7,149 nt of DNA from an uncultured Christensenellaceae bacterium (GTDB lineage: Bacteria; Bacillota; Clostridia; Christensenellales; Christensenellaceae). Below the pieces are notes generated by a model. It saw only the letters and a list, made by a program, of their open reading frames with translations. It was not told the origin of the DNA and made no database searches. Location of the stretch: positions 1 through 7,149 of the forward strand of contig CAKSBK010000049.1 of NCBI GenBank assembly GCA_934438035.1, given 5' to 3'. The translations under genes were made by a program, and so were the position numbers. Shown here in pieces: positions 5,669 through 7,149 of the stretch. Position 1 is the stretch's first letter; every line of letters starts with the position of its first letter.

Positions 5669-6203
5669 TTTAAAAACCTCAAAGCGGCTTAAAACAAGTA
5701 TAATCATATTAGTATTGCTTGCCCTTTGCCTTGCCGCAACAACATTCGCTTTAATATATGCCTCCGTCGTGGTTGAAAACAATCGTTTTGCTACCGGTAC
5801 GGTGAAAATAAACCTTAATGACGGGCAGCCCGTAATAAGAGAAAACGAGTTTACTTTTGAGCCCGGAATGACGGTAAAAAAAGATTTCTTTATAGAAAAC
5901 GAAAGCACCGTCAGCGTTTATTATAAGCTTTATCTTGAAGACGTTACGGGAGATCTTGCCGACGATCTTTTAATAACAATTAAGGATAATGACAAAATTC
6001 TCTGCTCGGGAACTGCAGAAGAGCTTAACAGGAAAGATGTTGATTTTGCCGAAGAGCTTATGGAAAATGAACGTAAAGATCTTTCGATATATTTCTATTT
6101 TCCAAAAGAAAAGGGAAACGACGCACAGTCACAGGAACTATCGTTTACTGTAAGCGCAGTTGCCGTTCAAACTAAAAACAACCCGGAAAAGCAGTTTGAT
6201 TAA
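5661..6203 (+). CDS. TasA/camelysin-like SipW-dependent secreted protein
   Basis: A 180-residue protein with a SipW-type N-terminus: a basic start (MADLKTSKRLK), a hydrophobic core (13-34), then NNRFATGTVKINL (40-52), the place where this family has its NxFTxGTL motif after cleavage. The body carries FEPGMTVKKDFFIEN (66-80), a YYKLYLEDVTGDL segment (87-99), TIKDNDKILCSGT (106-118) and the tail VQTKNNPEKQFD (169-180), common in clostridial members. TasA forms biofilm amyloid-like fibres in Bacillus and camelysin is a surface protease-like relative in B. cereus; which role applies here is unknown. It has no sorting signal and no second membrane span, so it is probably released or assembled onto the partner. 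The start at 5661 has AGGAG (5648-5652) eight bases before it and overlaps the previous gene by eight bases. It is 36 bases from the peptidase gene. Confidence 0.85.
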   Translation: MADLKTSKRLKTSIIILVLLALCLAATTFALIYASVVVENNRFATGTVKINLNDGQPVIRENEFTFEPGMTVKKDFFIENESTVSVYYKLYLEDVTGDLADDLLITIKDNDKILCSGTAEELNRKDVDFAEELMENERKDLSIYFYFPKEKGNDAQSQELSFTVSAVAVQTKNNPEKQFD

Positions 6204-6238
6204 GCTTTATAGCGGCAATAGTATTAGGAGATAACTAT

Positions 6239-6922
6239 ATGAAAGCGTTAAAAATAATCAGGAATATTGCAGTTTGGATGTTGGTTGCCGTAGCTGTATT
6301 TATGATGATTTTCACAGTGATTTCAGTACTTACTTTTGATAAGGCGGATAGAAGCCTTTTCGGATATAAGGCGTTTATCGTGCTATCCGATTCTATGTCT
6401 AAGACGGATTTCAGCGCAGGAGATCTTGTTTTGGCAAAGGAGGTTGACCCGTCTACTTTAAAAGAAGGCGATATTATTTCGTATACTTCACAAAACAGCG
6501 AAAATTACGGGCAGATTGTAACGCATAAAATACGCAGGCTCACAACTGCGGAAAACGGAGAACCGGGGTTTGTGACATACGGAACATCGACTGACACCGA
6601 TGACGAAAATATAGTTACATATCCATATGTTGTGGGAAAATATTCGGGAAGCATTCCTAAAATAGGCGCTTTTTTCAACTTCTTAAAGACTACTCCCGGA
6701 TATATAATATGTATACTTATGCCTTTTATGCTCCTTATTATAATTGAGGGAATACATTGCGTAAGGCTGTTTAGACAATATAAAAGGGAGCAGCAGTCGG
6801 AAATCGACGCGGAGCGCAAAAAGCTTGAGGAAGAACGAAGCGAGGCAAAGAGGCTCTTGATAGAGCTTGCAAAAATAAAAAATGAGCTTGAAAAACAACG
6901 CTCCGGCGGTAATGAAAAATAA
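6239..6922 (+). CDS. Signal peptidase I, ER/SipW type, with cytoplasmic coiled-coil tail
   Basis: A 227-residue S26-family peptidase. An N-terminal membrane span (about 9-33) is followed by IVLSDSM (47-53) with the catalytic Ser52, then GDLVLA (61-66), EGDIISY (76-82) and IVTHKI (93-98) with His96. His in place of Lys as general base is the mark of the archaeal/ER type that includes SipW. The acidic TDTDDEN (118-124) sits where the third conserved region normally offers Asp, followed by VVGKYSGSIPKIGAFFNFLK (131-150) and a second span (152-176). After it comes a cytoplasmic tail (177-224) rich in Glu, Lys and Leu, probably a coiled coil, which B. subtilis SipW is not known to have. AGGAG (6226-6230) is eight bases before the ATG. 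Directly following two TasA-like genes, it is very likely their dedicated peptidase. Confidence 0.93.
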   Translation: MKALKIIRNIAVWMLVAVAVFMMIFTVISVLTFDKADRSLFGYKAFIVLSDSMSKTDFSAGDLVLAKEVDPSTLKEGDIISYTSQNSENYGQIVTHKIRRLTTAENGEPGFVTYGTSTDTDDENIVTYPYVVGKYSGSIPKIGAFFNFLKTTPGYIICILMPFMLLIIIEGIHCVRLFRQYKREQQSEIDAERKKLEEERSEAKRLLIELAKIKNELEKQRSGGNEK

Positions 6923-7149
6923 TTGCGGACGTGGAATCAATTTGCCGAGGGAAAAACGCTCAATTTTGTTGCGGCGGACGGCTGAACGGAAATTTATTGG
7001 GAGCCGGGCTGCACATATGAGCTTCCGTGCTTTTCATTAAAAACGACGGAAACCTTGCGGTTAAATATAAGGTAAAATTTCCGGCATTACGGGAGACGGC
7101 GAGCTTAACGACGTTATAGAATGGAAGGTTAACGGCGAGGATATACAAG
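6923..7149 (+). pseudogene. Broken remnant of a third TasA/camelysin-like gene (continues past the window)
   Basis: No intact reading frame exists, but family-like sequence can be followed through several frames. 6935-6982 gives NQFAEGKTLNFVAADG, then an in-frame TGA (6983-6985). The same frame resumes with TEIYWEPGCTYELP (6986-7027). A -1 shift gives VLFIKNDGNLAVKYKVK (7027-7077), and a further shift gives ISGITGDGELNDVIEW (7077-7124) continuing as KVNGEDIQ to the end. This lines up with the preceding family member, where EPGMTV, FFIEN, VYYKL, VTGD and IKDNDKI stand in the same order. A short ADVES in another frame (6925-6939) may belong before it. The signal peptide is missing, since the peptidase stop is only a few codons upstream. 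It could be a decayed paralogue or a stretch of indel errors. Confidence 0.7.

Noticed and set aside
5391..5908. Overlapping open frames on both strands around the junction of the two TasA-like genes
   Set aside because: They overlap genes with good ribosome sites and family motifs; none has its own initiation signal or recognisable protein.
6923..6985. Short TTG-initiated gene directly after the peptidase stop
   Set aside because: It would encode only about 20 residues before TGA, has no ribosome site, and its sequence is plainly the middle of a TasA-like domain.
6683..7148. - strand open frames opposite the peptidase tail and the broken paralogue
   Set aside because: The + strand carries recognisable family sequence throughout. 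The - strand frames have no motif and no ribosome site.
1..7149. tRNA or rRNA genes, CRISPR arrays, insertion sequences, attachment sites
   Set aside because: None was seen on reading both strands: no regular spacer-repeat array, no transposase-like protein, no terminal repeats and no cloverleaf.

Overview
The window looks like a chromosomal segment of an anaerobic, low- to mid-GC Firmicute of the Clostridia type. The evidence is a rapZ-whiA-HPr-like cluster, strong AGGAGG-type ribosome binding sites, TATAAT promoters, a K+-dependent membrane pyrophosphatase, a c-di-GMP-I (GEMM) riboswitch, and a SipW/TasA-like surface-protein module with a sortase-type anchor. The species cannot be named from this sequence.

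Layout. (i) 1-1340, + strand: the end of rapZ, then whiA, then an HPr-like gene. Each pair is joined by a TAATG stop/start overlap, so the three are probably one translationally coupled operon. It ends in a strong intrinsic terminator at 1352-1376. The HPr-like protein has lost the phosphorylatable His15 but keeps Ser46, as in Bacillus Crh. yvcK, which normally sits between rapZ and whiA, is absent from that position. (ii) 1377-1602: a non-coding, AT-rich gap with inverted repeats and a small structured element that weakly recalls a cobalamin riboswitch core. (iii) 1603-2331, - strand: a short-chain reductase closest in motif to YmfI (EF-P 5-aminopentanone reductase). (iv) 2332-2528: a divergent promoter region with TATAAT boxes on both strands and a perfect TTGTATACAA palindrome between them. 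(v) 2529-4517, + strand: hppA, an ion-pumping K+-dependent pyrophosphatase, followed by a terminator.

(vi) 4561-4912: a long leader with a GEMM-type aptamer (about 4757-4835) and a rho-independent terminator (4853-4886) just before the next gene, so a transcriptional riboswitch. (vii) 4913-6922: a three-gene operon. It encodes a TasA/camelysin-like surface protein with a C-terminal FPKTG sorting signal, a second TasA/camelysin-like protein, and an ER-type (SipW-like) signal peptidase I with a cytoplasmic coiled-coil tail. (viii) 6923-7149: the remains of a third TasA/camelysin-like gene, with no signal peptide, an in-frame stop and at least two frameshifts.

The most interesting part is (vi)-(viii). 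A dedicated signal peptidase would process two SipW-type substrates, one of them probably wall-anchored by sortase. The whole unit sits under a GEMM riboswitch whose scaffold is intact but whose two ligand-reading positions do not look canonical.
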